DNA of 5,756 bases, from contig CAIPFS010000470.1 of assembly GCA_903864375.1 (NCBI GenBank), positions 1 through 5,756 on the forward strand, read 5' to 3'. Position numbers and translations under genes: made by a program. This DNA is from an uncultured Verrucomicrobiota bacterium (lineage in GTDB: Bacteria > Verrucomicrobiota > Verrucomicrobiia > Limisphaerales > UBA9464). Below the pieces are notes generated by a model that saw nothing but the letters and a program-made list of their open reading frames with translations, was not told the origin of the DNA and made no database searches. Positions 1 to 5,756 of the stretch are shown here, in pieces (positions within the stretch are counted from its first letter, which is position 1; every line of letters begins with the position of its first letter).

Positions 1-1269
1 CCCAACCGTGGGTAGGAGGGTGAGCGGCAACTTGGGTTCAGCAACAAATCCGCCGGGTTCCCGTTCCAACTGTTCCCGGGTCACTGTTGCCTCCCGGTGC
101 GCGAGGGGGCCCGATTCGTTGGAATCGACGCTGCGTTCCCGGACTCGGCGAAGGAGATAATGGTCCAGATGGCTGACGACTTCGTCCAACTGGTCCGGGT
201 CCCCACAAACCCGCCGCTCCACGGTGGGCAGGATCAGGGTTTCATTGGCATAGAACCGGGCCATCTTCGCCATGTGAGAGGCGATGGCCCGATTTTCCCC
301 AAGGCCGCTGCCGATGGCATTGGCGATGGTCACCGTCCCCTTCCGGACGCAGGTCATCAATCCGGGAACCCCCAGGAAGCTGTCGGCACGAAACGCCACC
401 GGGTCAATGTAGGCGTCGTCCACCCGCCGGTAGATGACGTCAATTGGCTCCAGACCGCCGATGGTTTTTAAAAAGCAGCGCGAATTGAGAACAATCAAGT
501 CCCCGCCGTAGACCAGCGGGATGCCCATCTGGCGGGCGAGTGAGCTGTGTTCGTAGTACGCGGAATTGAACGGTCCGGGAGCAAGGAGGACCACTCGTGG
601 TTCGGCTGTTCCGTGGGCAAAGCTTCGCAGGTGTTCCAGCAGTTCCGTCGGAAACTGCCGCACGGGTCGGAGGCCGGCGGCGTCGATGATTTCGGGAGCC
701 GACTGGCTGAGGACATTGCGGGCCTGAAGGGCATAGGTCACGCCGGTGGTGTGTCCGAGGAAATCATCAATGACGACCCATTTCCCGGCGGCATCCCGGG
801 CCAGGTCAAAAGCCGCGAAATGGACAAAGGTGTCTTCGGGGTCCTTGACTCCGACGGCACCCCGTTGGTAACGGGGATCGTCAAACACCAGATCGAACGG
901 GACGATATCGGACCGGAGGACCTCCTGGGAGTCGTGGATATCCCGGAGAAACTCGTTCCAAAGTCGGACTCGCTGGACCAGTCCCCGGGAGAGTTGCTCC
1001 CAGGTTTCGGAATCGATGATCCGGGGAAATGGGTCGAAGGGGAGGATATGCTCCCGTCCCGCCTCGTCCTGGTAGGCATTGAAGGTGACATCGAGGTCGC
1101 GCATGACGCTGCGCGAGCGCCGGCTGGTCTCCTTCCAATTGATCGGATGGCCGGAACCGGCCTCAGACCGGAGCATCCGGTACAAATCCCGGGCGCTGCC
1201 ACGGGCCACAGCGGTTTCTTCGAATGAAGCCGGGGTGGTGCGGTTTCCGATGGAATTGGATGTCGGCAA
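1..1269 (-). CDS. Circularly permuted type 2 ATP-grasp protein (COG2308-like), 3' end off left edge
   Basis: An uninterrupted minus-strand frame gives 423 residues up to the window edge. Numbered from a TTG at 1267-1269, landmarks of the COG2308 (DUF404/DUF407) family are FNAYQDEAGREH followed by PFDPFPR (63-83), NSAYYEH (235-241), YRRVDD (280-285), DSFLGVPGL (296-304), ANAIGSG (316-322), LPTV..RVCGDP (347-358) and FVAEP (408-412). Proteins of this family are about 480 residues, so the last 60 or more residues lie outside. They are predicted ATP-dependent amide or peptide ligases, often encoded beside alpha-E and transglutaminase-like proteins; the substrate is unknown. The segment normally carrying an ATP-binding Lys and Gly-rich loop reads LLRRVRERS here (372-380), so activity is uncertain. 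The start is unclear: the frame is open to a stop at 1378-1380 with no ATG before 1176, yet similarity begins near 1225. TTG at 1357-1359, preceded by GGTGG, is an alternative that would abut the upstream radical SAM gene. Family is confident; start and function are not. Confidence 0.85.
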   Translation of the reverse strand, partial: MPTSNSIGNRTTPASFEETAVARGSARDLYRMLRSEAGSGHPINWKETSRRSRSVMRDLDVTFNAYQDEAGREHILPFDPFPRIIDSETWEQLSRGLVQRVRLWNEFLRDIHDSQEVLRSDIVPFDLVFDDPRYQRGAVGVKDPEDTFVHFAAFDLARDAAGKWVVIDDFLGHTTGVTYALQARNVLSQSAPEIIDAAGLRPVRQFPTELLEHLRSFAHGTAEPRVVLLAPGPFNSAYYEHSSLARQMGIPLVYGGDLIVLNSRCFLKTIGGLEPIDVIYRRVDDAYIDPVAFRADSFLGVPGLMTCVRKGTVTIANAIGSGLGENRAIASHMAKMARFYANETLILPTVERRVCGDPDQLDEVVSHLDHYLLRRVRERSVDSNESGPLAHREATVTREQLEREPGGFVAEPKLPLTLLPTVG

Positions 1270-1360
1270 GGAAATGAGGCGGGGAGTGGACGTTCGGCGG
1301 GACTGACGGGCGGGCGGTGCGGGATGGTGGGACGACAACCGGATCGGCGGTCGAGTCAAT

Positions 1361-2431
1361 TCAACCACCAAAGGTTTTCAGGGCGAGGTCCCCCGTATAA
1401 ATGGCATTCGGCAGGACTTCGCATTCCGCCCAGCAGCCTGGACACTTTCGTACCCATTCACGTTCGCGTGCGATTTCTTCTCCCGACCAGACCGATTCGA
1501 ACGACTGGTGCCGCAGGTTACCGACCCGTCGTGAATTGAACTGACACACGGGAACGTCGCCATTGGGATACAAACGGAGGTGTGAATTAAGGGCCACGCA
1601 CGAGGGATTCAGGGCATCCGCGTCGCCGGCGAGGCGTCCGCGGACGCCTCGCCAGTAGTACCGTTTCGCCATCCGGTCGGCCCATGGAAAATTTTTCAGG
1701 TCTGCCTCGACCTCATCCGCGAGTTCGGAGACCCGGTGCTGGTCAAAATCACCAAAGGTGGTGAACTGGCCGATTTGGGACCGGGCGACGGCGGTATCGT
1801 GTTTGAGGCTGTAGGTGGCGCTGGCATCGTAGGCCATGACCACATTCACCTGAACATTCATGGGCTGGAGGTAGGCGCGAAGTTGCCGGTATTGGTCGAT
1901 TCCATCCGAATCAACGATGGTTTGGTTGACCGACAATTGCAGATTCAATTCCTCCTGACGAGGGGCGAGGGTCCTGACGGTTTCGGAAGTGGTGCTCCAG
2001 GCCGTGTCACGTCCACGGACGTGATTGTGCTTTTCGGACATTCCATCCATGGAAATCAGGAGCCGGAGCGGTGTGGATCGATCCCGTTGTTCGCAAAACT
2101 CGACAATCCGTCGGGTCAGGAACCCGTTGGTGGTGACATGGAGAAACCGCGGACGAAGGCATTTCTGGGTGAGGTCGGCCAGGGCCGTGAAGTCCTTTCG
2201 GACGAACGGCTCGCCACCGGTCAGCCGAACAGCGTCCATGCGGGGCAGCTGGTCGTAAATTTTTTCCACTTCCTCGAGGGTCAAATCCTCCGGGGAGTCC
2301 TTTTTCCAGCAGTCGCACATGATGCAACGGGCATTGCACGTCCACGTGACGATGTAGGTGAGGTATCGGGGCAGATTGACCGACCGACGGCGATTGCGAA
2401 GAATGTCTCCGAGGATGAAACGGGATCTCAT
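1361..2431 (-). CDS. Radical SAM protein with SPASM-like C-terminal cysteine region
   Basis: The 356-residue protein carries the radical SAM signature CX3CX2C (C32, C36, C39, within TWTCNARCIMCDC), which binds the 4Fe-4S cluster that cleaves S-adenosylmethionine. GGEP follows at 72-75, and barrel strands include HVTTNG and LLISMDG. After a linker (about 245-272) comes a SPASM/Twitch-like tail: C278, C296 in PNGDVPVCQF, the element VGNLR..SFESVW typical of SPASM proteins, then C330-x2-C333-x3-C337. Five cysteines are fewer than the seven of a full SPASM domain, which suggests one auxiliary cluster. SPASM enzymes commonly modify peptides, but some act on small molecules or sugars; nothing here fixes the substrate. 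The ATG overlaps the stop of the upstream glycosyltransferase gene as ATGA, implying translational coupling. No Shine-Dalgarno sequence precedes it. A 26-bp perfect palindrome at 1628-1653 encodes residues 260-268 of the linker. Family is confident, reaction unknown. Confidence 0.93.
   Translation of the reverse strand: MRSRFILGDILRNRRRSVNLPRYLTYIVTWTCNARCIMCDCWKKDSPEDLTLEEVEKIYDQLPRMDAVRLTGGEPFVRKDFTALADLTQKCLRPRFLHVTTNGFLTRRIVEFCEQRDRSTPLRLLISMDGMSEKHNHVRGRDTAWSTTSETVRTLAPRQEELNLQLSVNQTIVDSDGIDQYRQLRAYLQPMNVQVNVVMAYDASATYSLKHDTAVARSQIGQFTTFGDFDQHRVSELADEVEADLKNFPWADRMAKRYYWRGVRGRLAGDADALNPSCVALNSHLRLYPNGDVPVCQFNSRRVGNLRHQSFESVWSGEEIAREREWVRKCPGCWAECEVLPNAIYTGDLALKTFGG
1628..1653. repeat. 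Perfect 26-bp palindrome inside the radical SAM gene
   Basis: GGCGAGGCGTCCG is followed at once by its exact reverse complement, with no spacer (centre between 1640 and 1641, containing CCGCGG). It is in frame and encodes WRGVRGRLA (residues 260-268) in the linker between barrel and SPASM-like region. A perfect 13-bp arm is not expected by chance in a window of this size, even at high GC. It could be a dispersed palindromic element inserted in frame, a protein-binding site or an mRNA hairpin. Only one copy is visible here, so the repeat status is unproven. Confidence 0.7.
2428..2431 (-). other. ATGA stop/start overlap coupling glycosyltransferase and radical SAM genes
   Basis: On the minus strand the radical SAM ATG (2431-2429) shares two bases with the TGA of the glycosyltransferase gene (2430-2428). 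No Shine-Dalgarno sequence stands before this ATG, so translation most likely depends on ribosomes terminating on the upstream gene. This is the strongest evidence that the two are co-expressed. Confidence 0.85.
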
Positions 2432-3561
2432 ACGGTGAGCGACGACGGGGAGGGGTGGGTTCCGCGGCAGCGTGCATCGGCTACGACGGAAGTCTCCGGT
2501 GTGGGAAGATAATCTCGCAAGACATCAAGGGTGGCAGGAAGTCCGTTCATTCGCGAGCGTTGGATGCGGCTTCGGTAATTCTCAAGCTGGTTGAGAAATC
2601 CGGTGACATGGGAGGGGTCGACCTTTTCCATCTCCATCCAGGTGCCGGCTCCGCTTCGGGCAAGGAAGTGGGCGTTGATGTATTGCTCAAAGTTTCGGGC
2701 CTCAGGGAAGGCCAGGACAGGCTTTCCGAGAAAGAGGGCCTCCCCCACCAATTGATTGCCGGCGGTCGAAATCAGGGCCGAGGAACTGGCCAGATCCTCA
2801 AGAAACCGCTGTTCGCTAATCGGCTGGAACACGAGGTTCCCCAAGCGGGGACGATTTCCCAAACCATAAACACGAACTTCGCGCCCGGACGCCTGCAATG
2901 CCTCCAGGACGTTGGGCGGGGCAAACCGTCGCCAGTAGGCGACGAGGTGCGGTTGATGTTCGGGAACCGTCTCCAGAATCTCAGGGCGCAGCATCACCCC
3001 CACCTGGGTGACATTCCGGCAGCTCGTTCGGAGGGGTGGGAAGTAGAAGGAGGAAACGACGGTATGGTCCTGGCCGGAGCAGATGGCCCGTACGATCAGG
3101 GCCATGAATGCGGCGTGCGCCCGAAGCCAGGCAGGCAGGGACGTCAGATTATAAGTCGTCAGAAAATGCTGGTGATCAATGCTGAGGAAGGGAATGGACA
3201 GGCGCCTGGCCGCCCTGGGCAGGGCGGGTTCGAAATCGGCGATGATCAAGTCGGGGCGTTCATCAATCAGACGTCGCTCCAGCATGCGGACCAGCAGCGG
3301 AAGCCGCTTCATGAACCGGATGGCCTCCCAGGAGGTTTTCCGGTGATCCACCCGCCGCGAGGCGGTGTAGTGGAAACGCAGGCCGCCCACCCGGTGCAAC
3401 CGCACCGGTGTCCCCCGGTACAATGGCGATAGGAATCGATAGGCATCCCCGGAGGCATAAATTGCCACCTGATGCTGACCGCGGAGGGATTCAACCAGGG
3501 CCCGGACCCGGGTCGCATGCCCCCGCCCTTCACCACTGAGGCTGAAAAAGATTTTGGCCAC
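2428..3561 (-). CDS. GT-B glycosyltransferase, MJ1255/COG1819 type
   Basis: The 377-residue protein opens with AKIFFSLSGEGRGHATR, matching the N-terminal G-x-GHATR loop of MurG-like and MJ1255-type glycosyltransferases. The N-terminal Rossmann half includes DLIIADFEPA (104-113) and SIDHQH (127-132). The C-terminal half has the sugar-nucleotide-binding region: ISTAGNQ (264-270), GEALFLGKP (273-281), P286, and FEQ with a downstream Asn (291-296). Family members transfer a sugar from an NDP-sugar to a lipid, glycan or natural-product acceptor at the cytoplasmic membrane face; donor and acceptor cannot be read here. No transmembrane segment is evident, and the last 20 or so residues are Ser/Pro-rich and look unconserved. 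The start is GTG (3559-3561), chosen because it lies directly before the conserved first strand; no Shine-Dalgarno sequence is seen. It is the first gene of the minus-strand cluster and overlaps the radical SAM gene by 4 bp. Length and motifs look intact. Confidence 0.92.
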   Translation of the reverse strand: MAKIFFSLSGEGRGHATRVRALVESLRGQHQVAIYASGDAYRFLSPLYRGTPVRLHRVGGLRFHYTASRRVDHRKTSWEAIRFMKRLPLLVRMLERRLIDERPDLIIADFEPALPRAARRLSIPFLSIDHQHFLTTYNLTSLPAWLRAHAAFMALIVRAICSGQDHTVVSSFYFPPLRTSCRNVTQVGVMLRPEILETVPEHQPHLVAYWRRFAPPNVLEALQASGREVRVYGLGNRPRLGNLVFQPISEQRFLEDLASSSALISTAGNQLVGEALFLGKPVLAFPEARNFEQYINAHFLARSGAGTWMEMEKVDPSHVTGFLNQLENYRSRIQRSRMNGLPATLDVLRDYLPTPETSVVADARCRGTHPSPSSLTV

Positions 3562-3577
3562 GACGCGTTGCGGGTCT

Positions 3578-3618
3578 GTGTGGAGTAGGGGGGAAAGCGA
3601 TGAACGTCAAGTCCACAC
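3578..3618. repeat. Interrupted inverted repeat in the divergent intergenic region
   Basis: GTGTGGA at 3578-3584 and its reverse complement TCCACAC at 3612-3618 are separated by 27 bases. They bracket the possible minus-strand promoter for the glycosyltransferase operon, so they could be operator half-sites. Seven-base arms at this distance can arise by chance, so this is only suggestive. Confidence 0.25.
3582..3610 (-). promoter_or_regulatory. Possible promoter of the minus-strand operon
   Basis: Read on the minus strand, TTGACG (3610-3605) matches five of six bases of a sigma-70 -35 box. It is followed after 17 bases by TACTCC (3587-3582), a poor -10 box. Its position 20-50 bases upstream of the glycosyltransferase GTG is suitable. 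The weak -10 keeps confidence low. Confidence 0.22.
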
Positions 3619-3679
3619 GCCGGTTACCCTTTTCCGACTTCCGACTCGACGAAGCAACGGATGCCCTTACGTTGTCCGT

Positions 3680-5188
3680 ATGGAGTTGCGTGTCGCACGA
3701 TGGGTATGGGTTTTCTGGCTCTGCGGACTTGGTCTTCGGGCGGCGGAATCGATTCCGGACCGGCCTGAAAAGCTGGCATTCCCTCCCCTCGTTTATTCCC
3801 CGCCCCATGCCGATGATTACCGGGTTCCACTCAAGTCCGGTCCGGTCGCCTATCTTGTGCCCGACCACGAGTTGCCATTGGTCAACCTGACGATTTTAAT
3901 CCGGACCGGTGCCTACCTCGAACCCGCTGACAAGACCGGACTCGCTGATTTCACCGGTTACCTGCTGACCCGGGGAGGCATCGGGGAAAAAAAGGCGGAC
4001 GAATTGGAGGAGCGACTCGCCTTTCTGGCGGCCTCCCTGACCTCCGCCATTGGTGACGACCAGGGGACGGTCAATTTGAACCTTCTGGCCAAGGATTTGG
4101 ACGAGGGATTGGGATTGCTCCGCCAGGCACTGACCGCCCCCCGCTTTCAGGCGGACAAACTGGAGCTTTACCGGGAGCAAACCCTCCAGTCCCTGCGCCA
4201 GCGGAATGACGACTCCGCCGCCATTGAAGCCCGTGAGTCGGAGGCGCTCGCCTACGGGACGAATGCCTGGATTTCCAGGAACGAGACTGAAGCGAGTGTC
4301 AAGTCCATCACGGTGGCCGATTTGCATGCCTTTCATCAGAAATGGTTTCAACCCTCCAATTTCGTCGTGGCAGCGAGTGGGGATTTTGATCGGGCCAGTT
4401 TGATTTCAAAGCTGGAAACCGTGTTTTCCTCATGGCCATTTTCAGGTGAGATCCCTCCCCCGATCCCCACAAATTTCGCCATGGCCAAACCCGGAGTCTA
4501 CGTGGTGGACAAGGATGTCAATCAGGGACGGGTGTCCCTGCTGCTCCCGGGTGTTCGCCGCGACAACCCTGATTTTCCCGCCGTGCTGGTGATGAACGAC
4601 ATTCTTGGTGGAGGCGGGTTCACCTCCCGAATCATGAATCGAGTCCGTTCGGATGAAGGTCTTGCTTACGGCGCCGGCAGTTCATTCCCAGGGGGCGTGG
4701 ACTATGCGCTCCCTTTTCGTGCCGGCCTGGCTTCGAAATCCCGAACGGTGGCCTACGCCGCCAGCCTGGTGATTGAGGAAATGCACCGGATTTCCGACCA
4801 ACCGGTCTCGTCGGAGGAGTTGACCACAGCCAAGCGTTCGTTTATCGACACCTTTCCACAGACTTTCAACACCAAGGGCAAGGTTGCCGGTCAGTTTGCC
4901 CGCGATGAATTCACCGGGCGCCACGCCCGCGATCCCGGCTTCTGGGAGAATTGGAGACAGCGAATCGATTCCGTCACTCCCGAAGAGGTTCAGCGGGTGG
5001 CTCGGAAGTATCTGACGCCGGATCGTGCGATTCTGCTGGTGGTGGGGAAGAAGGATGAAATTTTGAAGGGTTATCCGGACCATCCGGTCACCCTCGGGAG
5101 CCTTGTCCCGGGCGGACTGGTGGAGTTGCCCCTGCGGGATCCCCTGACGCTGACGCCGGTGGATAACGGAACCCGGAAGGTGGATTAG
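3680..5188 (+). CDS. Secreted M16 peptidase homologue lacking the zinc motif
   Basis: The ATG at 3680 gives 502 residues beginning with a signal peptide: ELRVAR, a hydrophobic WVWVFWLCGLGL stretch, then likely cleavage near RAAES (20-24), so the protein should be exported. The same frame is open upstream to 3554, but that extension would bury the signal peptide. Two M16 domains follow. In the first, GLADFTGYLL (87-96) aligns with the family's GLAHxxEH block, and both His and the Glu are replaced (D90, G93, Y94). The downstream Glu of VLEE is also absent (TLQS, 168-171). The second keeps ILGGGGFTSRIMNRVRSDEGLAYG (308-331), with the Arg/Tyr region typical of the partner subunit. In heterodimeric M16B enzymes one subunit has the zinc site and the other the R/Y pair; this protein fits the latter. 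No zinc-bearing partner gene lies beside it here. No Shine-Dalgarno sequence is obvious. Fold assignment is confident; lack of independent activity is inferred. Confidence 0.93.
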   Translation: MELRVARWVWVFWLCGLGLRAAESIPDRPEKLAFPPLVYSPPHADDYRVPLKSGPVAYLVPDHELPLVNLTILIRTGAYLEPADKTGLADFTGYLLTRGGIGEKKADELEERLAFLAASLTSAIGDDQGTVNLNLLAKDLDEGLGLLRQALTAPRFQADKLELYREQTLQSLRQRNDDSAAIEARESEALAYGTNAWISRNETEASVKSITVADLHAFHQKWFQPSNFVVAASGDFDRASLISKLETVFSSWPFSGEIPPPIPTNFAMAKPGVYVVDKDVNQGRVSLLLPGVRRDNPDFPAVLVMNDILGGGGFTSRIMNRVRSDEGLAYGAGSSFPGGVDYALPFRAGLASKSRTVAYAASLVIEEMHRISDQPVSSEELTTAKRSFIDTFPQTFNTKGKVAGQFARDEFTGRHARDPGFWENWRQRIDSVTPEEVQRVARKYLTPDRAILLVVGKKDEILKGYPDHPVTLGSLVPGGLVELPLRDPLTLTPVDNGTRKVD

Positions 5189-5216
5189 GTTTTGAGGCGG
5201 GTGCTGTGCAGCGAGC

Positions 5217-5230
5217 GACGAAATTTCGTC
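5217..5230. promoter_or_regulatory. 14-bp perfect palindrome, possible operator
   Basis: GACGAAATTTCGTC is a perfect palindrome with an AT-rich centre, lying in the gap between the M16 and DUF481 genes, 80 bases before the DUF481 ATG. Symmetry of this kind suits a dimeric regulator. No T-run follows it, so it does not look like a terminator. Function is inferred. Confidence 0.4.
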
Positions 5231-5259
5231 AATCAGCGAAAAATTCTCACGGAATTGAT

Positions 5260-5265
5260 TAAAAT
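5260..5265 (+). promoter_or_regulatory. Possible -10 box for the DUF481 gene
   Basis: TAAAAT matches five of six bases of the sigma-70 -10 consensus and lies in the only clearly AT-rich part of the gap, 45-50 bases before the ATG. No good -35 box is found 16-18 bases upstream. The palindrome at 5217-5230 would sit about 30 bases above it, a place where an activator could bind. Tentative. Confidence 0.22.
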
Positions 5266-5292
5266 CATTGGCATCCGGGCGGTCTATTTGAT

Positions 5293-5297
5293 AGGAG
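5293..5297 (+). promoter_or_regulatory. Shine-Dalgarno-like AGGAG before the DUF481 gene
   Basis: AGGAG stands 12 bases before the ATG at 5310, longer than the usual 5-9 bases. It is the clearest such motif ahead of any gene in the window and supports the chosen start together with the signal peptide. Confidence 0.4.
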
Positions 5298-5309
5298 CTC
5301 CGCCCTTAA

Positions 5310-5756
5310 ATGAATCGCTTATCTTATGCACCGGCGATGGTGCTCACAGCTGGTTTGATTCTGGCCGGGTCCATTCGGGCTGAAGACGCTCCTGCCGCCG
5401 CCGCCGTCGCCGCTTCGGCAACGCCTCCAGCACCTCCCAAGACCTGGGAGACTTCGGCAAGTCTGAATCTGACGGCAACCTCCGGCAATTCGGAGAGCCT
5501 GTTGTTCGGGGGAAGCATTCTGGCCAAGAAGAAATGGAGCCGGAATGAATTGAATCTGGGTGCCGACCTGACCTATGGCCAGACCACCATCGAAAACGTG
5601 GTGGGGGGACAGTTGGTGAAGACGAAGAGCACATCGGCGCAGAATTACGGGGCATTTCTGCAATACAACCGGCTGGTCTGGGACGATCGGGGCTACTTTT
5701 TGGGACGGGCCGATGGACGGCAGGACCGGGTGGCGGATATCATCTACCGGTTCACC
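5310..5756 (+). CDS. DUF481 (YdiY-like) outer-membrane protein, 5' part
   Basis: The frame starts at ATG 5310 and is still open at the right edge, giving 149 residues of a protein that in this family is usually about 250-330 long. A signal peptide is clear: MNRLSYAP, hydrophobic MVLTAGLILAG, likely cleavage after SIRA (21-24). A low-complexity Ala/Pro linker follows (about 26-43). Then comes the DUF481 opening: WETSASLNLTATSGNSES (46-63), with the characteristic GNSE, followed by alternating amphipathic strands such as ELNLGADLTYGQT and NYGAFLQYNRLVW, then GYFLGRADGRQDRVADIIYRF. Family members are predicted outer-membrane beta-barrels, including the E. coli salt-induced YdiY; their exact function is poorly known. 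It lies 121 bp after the M16 gene on the same strand, with its own possible operator and ribosome-binding site, so it may be transcribed separately. Identification rests on the N-terminal half only. Confidence 0.85.
   Translation, partial: MNRLSYAPAMVLTAGLILAGSIRAEDAPAAAAVAASATPPAPPKTWETSASLNLTATSGNSESLLFGGSILAKKKWSRNELNLGADLTYGQTTIENVVGGQLVKTKSTSAQNYGAFLQYNRLVWDDRGYFLGRADGRQDRVADIIYRFT

Noticed and set aside
738..1202. Two minus-strand frames (738-1202 and 881-1138) overlapping the ATP-grasp gene
   Set aside because: They are out of phase with the frame that carries the FNAYQDEAG, NSAYYEH and YRRVDD blocks; Ser/Pro/Arg-rich shadows.
547..1227. 226-codon plus-strand open frame
   Set aside because: Antisense to the ATP-grasp gene, whose conserved family blocks cover the same stretch.
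1736..2512. 258-codon plus-strand open frame
   Set aside because: Antisense to the radical SAM gene and the end of the glycosyltransferase gene; no domain recognised.
3391..3408. Hairpin CCGGTGC-AACC-GCACCGG inside the glycosyltransferase gene
   Set aside because: A 7-bp GC stem within a coding region, with no T-run and no positional reason for function; expected at this GC content.
2455..3432. 325-codon plus-strand open frame
   Set aside because: It lies wholly antisense to the glycosyltransferase gene, has no recognisable domain, and its composition (Gly, Gln and His rich) is typical of a shadow of a GC-rich gene; the minus frame has clear GT-B motifs.
3600..3890. 96-codon plus-strand frame whose ATG follows GGGGGG at a good ribosome-binding distance
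   Set aside because: The start looks good, but most of the frame overlaps the M16 gene in another phase, the product has no signal or domain, and the G-run may be chance. A short leader peptide cannot be excluded.
5189..5230. Terminator after the M16 gene
   Set aside because: The palindrome at 5217-5230 has an AT-rich centre without a loop and no following T-run, so it does not fit an intrinsic terminator.
5319..5663. Minus-strand frames opposite the DUF481 gene
   Set aside because: They mirror the Ala/Pro-rich linker and barrel coding sequence; the plus frame has a signal peptide and the GNSE motif.

Overview
The window looks like a piece of a GC-rich, Gram-negative bacterial chromosome. 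Secretion signals precede an M16-type periplasmic protein and a DUF481 outer-membrane protein, and most genes lack a clear Shine-Dalgarno sequence. This would suit the PVC group (for example Verrucomicrobiota), but that placement is inferred from general character, not from a marker gene. No RNA gene, insertion sequence or CRISPR array was seen.

Left part (1-3561, minus strand): a tight three-gene cluster read right to left. First is a GT-B glycosyltransferase of the MJ1255/COG1819 type (2428-3561). Its stop overlaps the start of a radical SAM/SPASM-type protein (1361-2431) in an ATGA junction. Next comes a circularly permuted type 2 ATP-grasp protein (COG2308 type), which runs off the left edge. 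No recognised pathway combines these three families, so the cluster may be an uncharacterised biosynthetic or peptide/sugar-modification system; this is an inference. Two oddities lie inside it. A perfect 26-bp palindrome sits in the linker between the radical SAM barrel and the SPASM-like region, and the ATP-grasp protein lacks the Lys plus Gly-rich segment expected near its ATP site.

Right part (3680-5756, plus strand), divergent from the cluster across a 118-bp gap: a secreted M16 peptidase homologue whose HxxEH zinc motif is wholly replaced but which keeps the C-terminal Arg/Tyr region, so it is probably the non-catalytic half of a heterodimer. A 121-bp gap with a 14-bp perfect palindrome follows, then the first 149 codons of a DUF481/YdiY-like outer-membrane protein cut by the right edge. 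These two genes appear to serve the cell envelope and show no clear functional tie to the minus-strand cluster.
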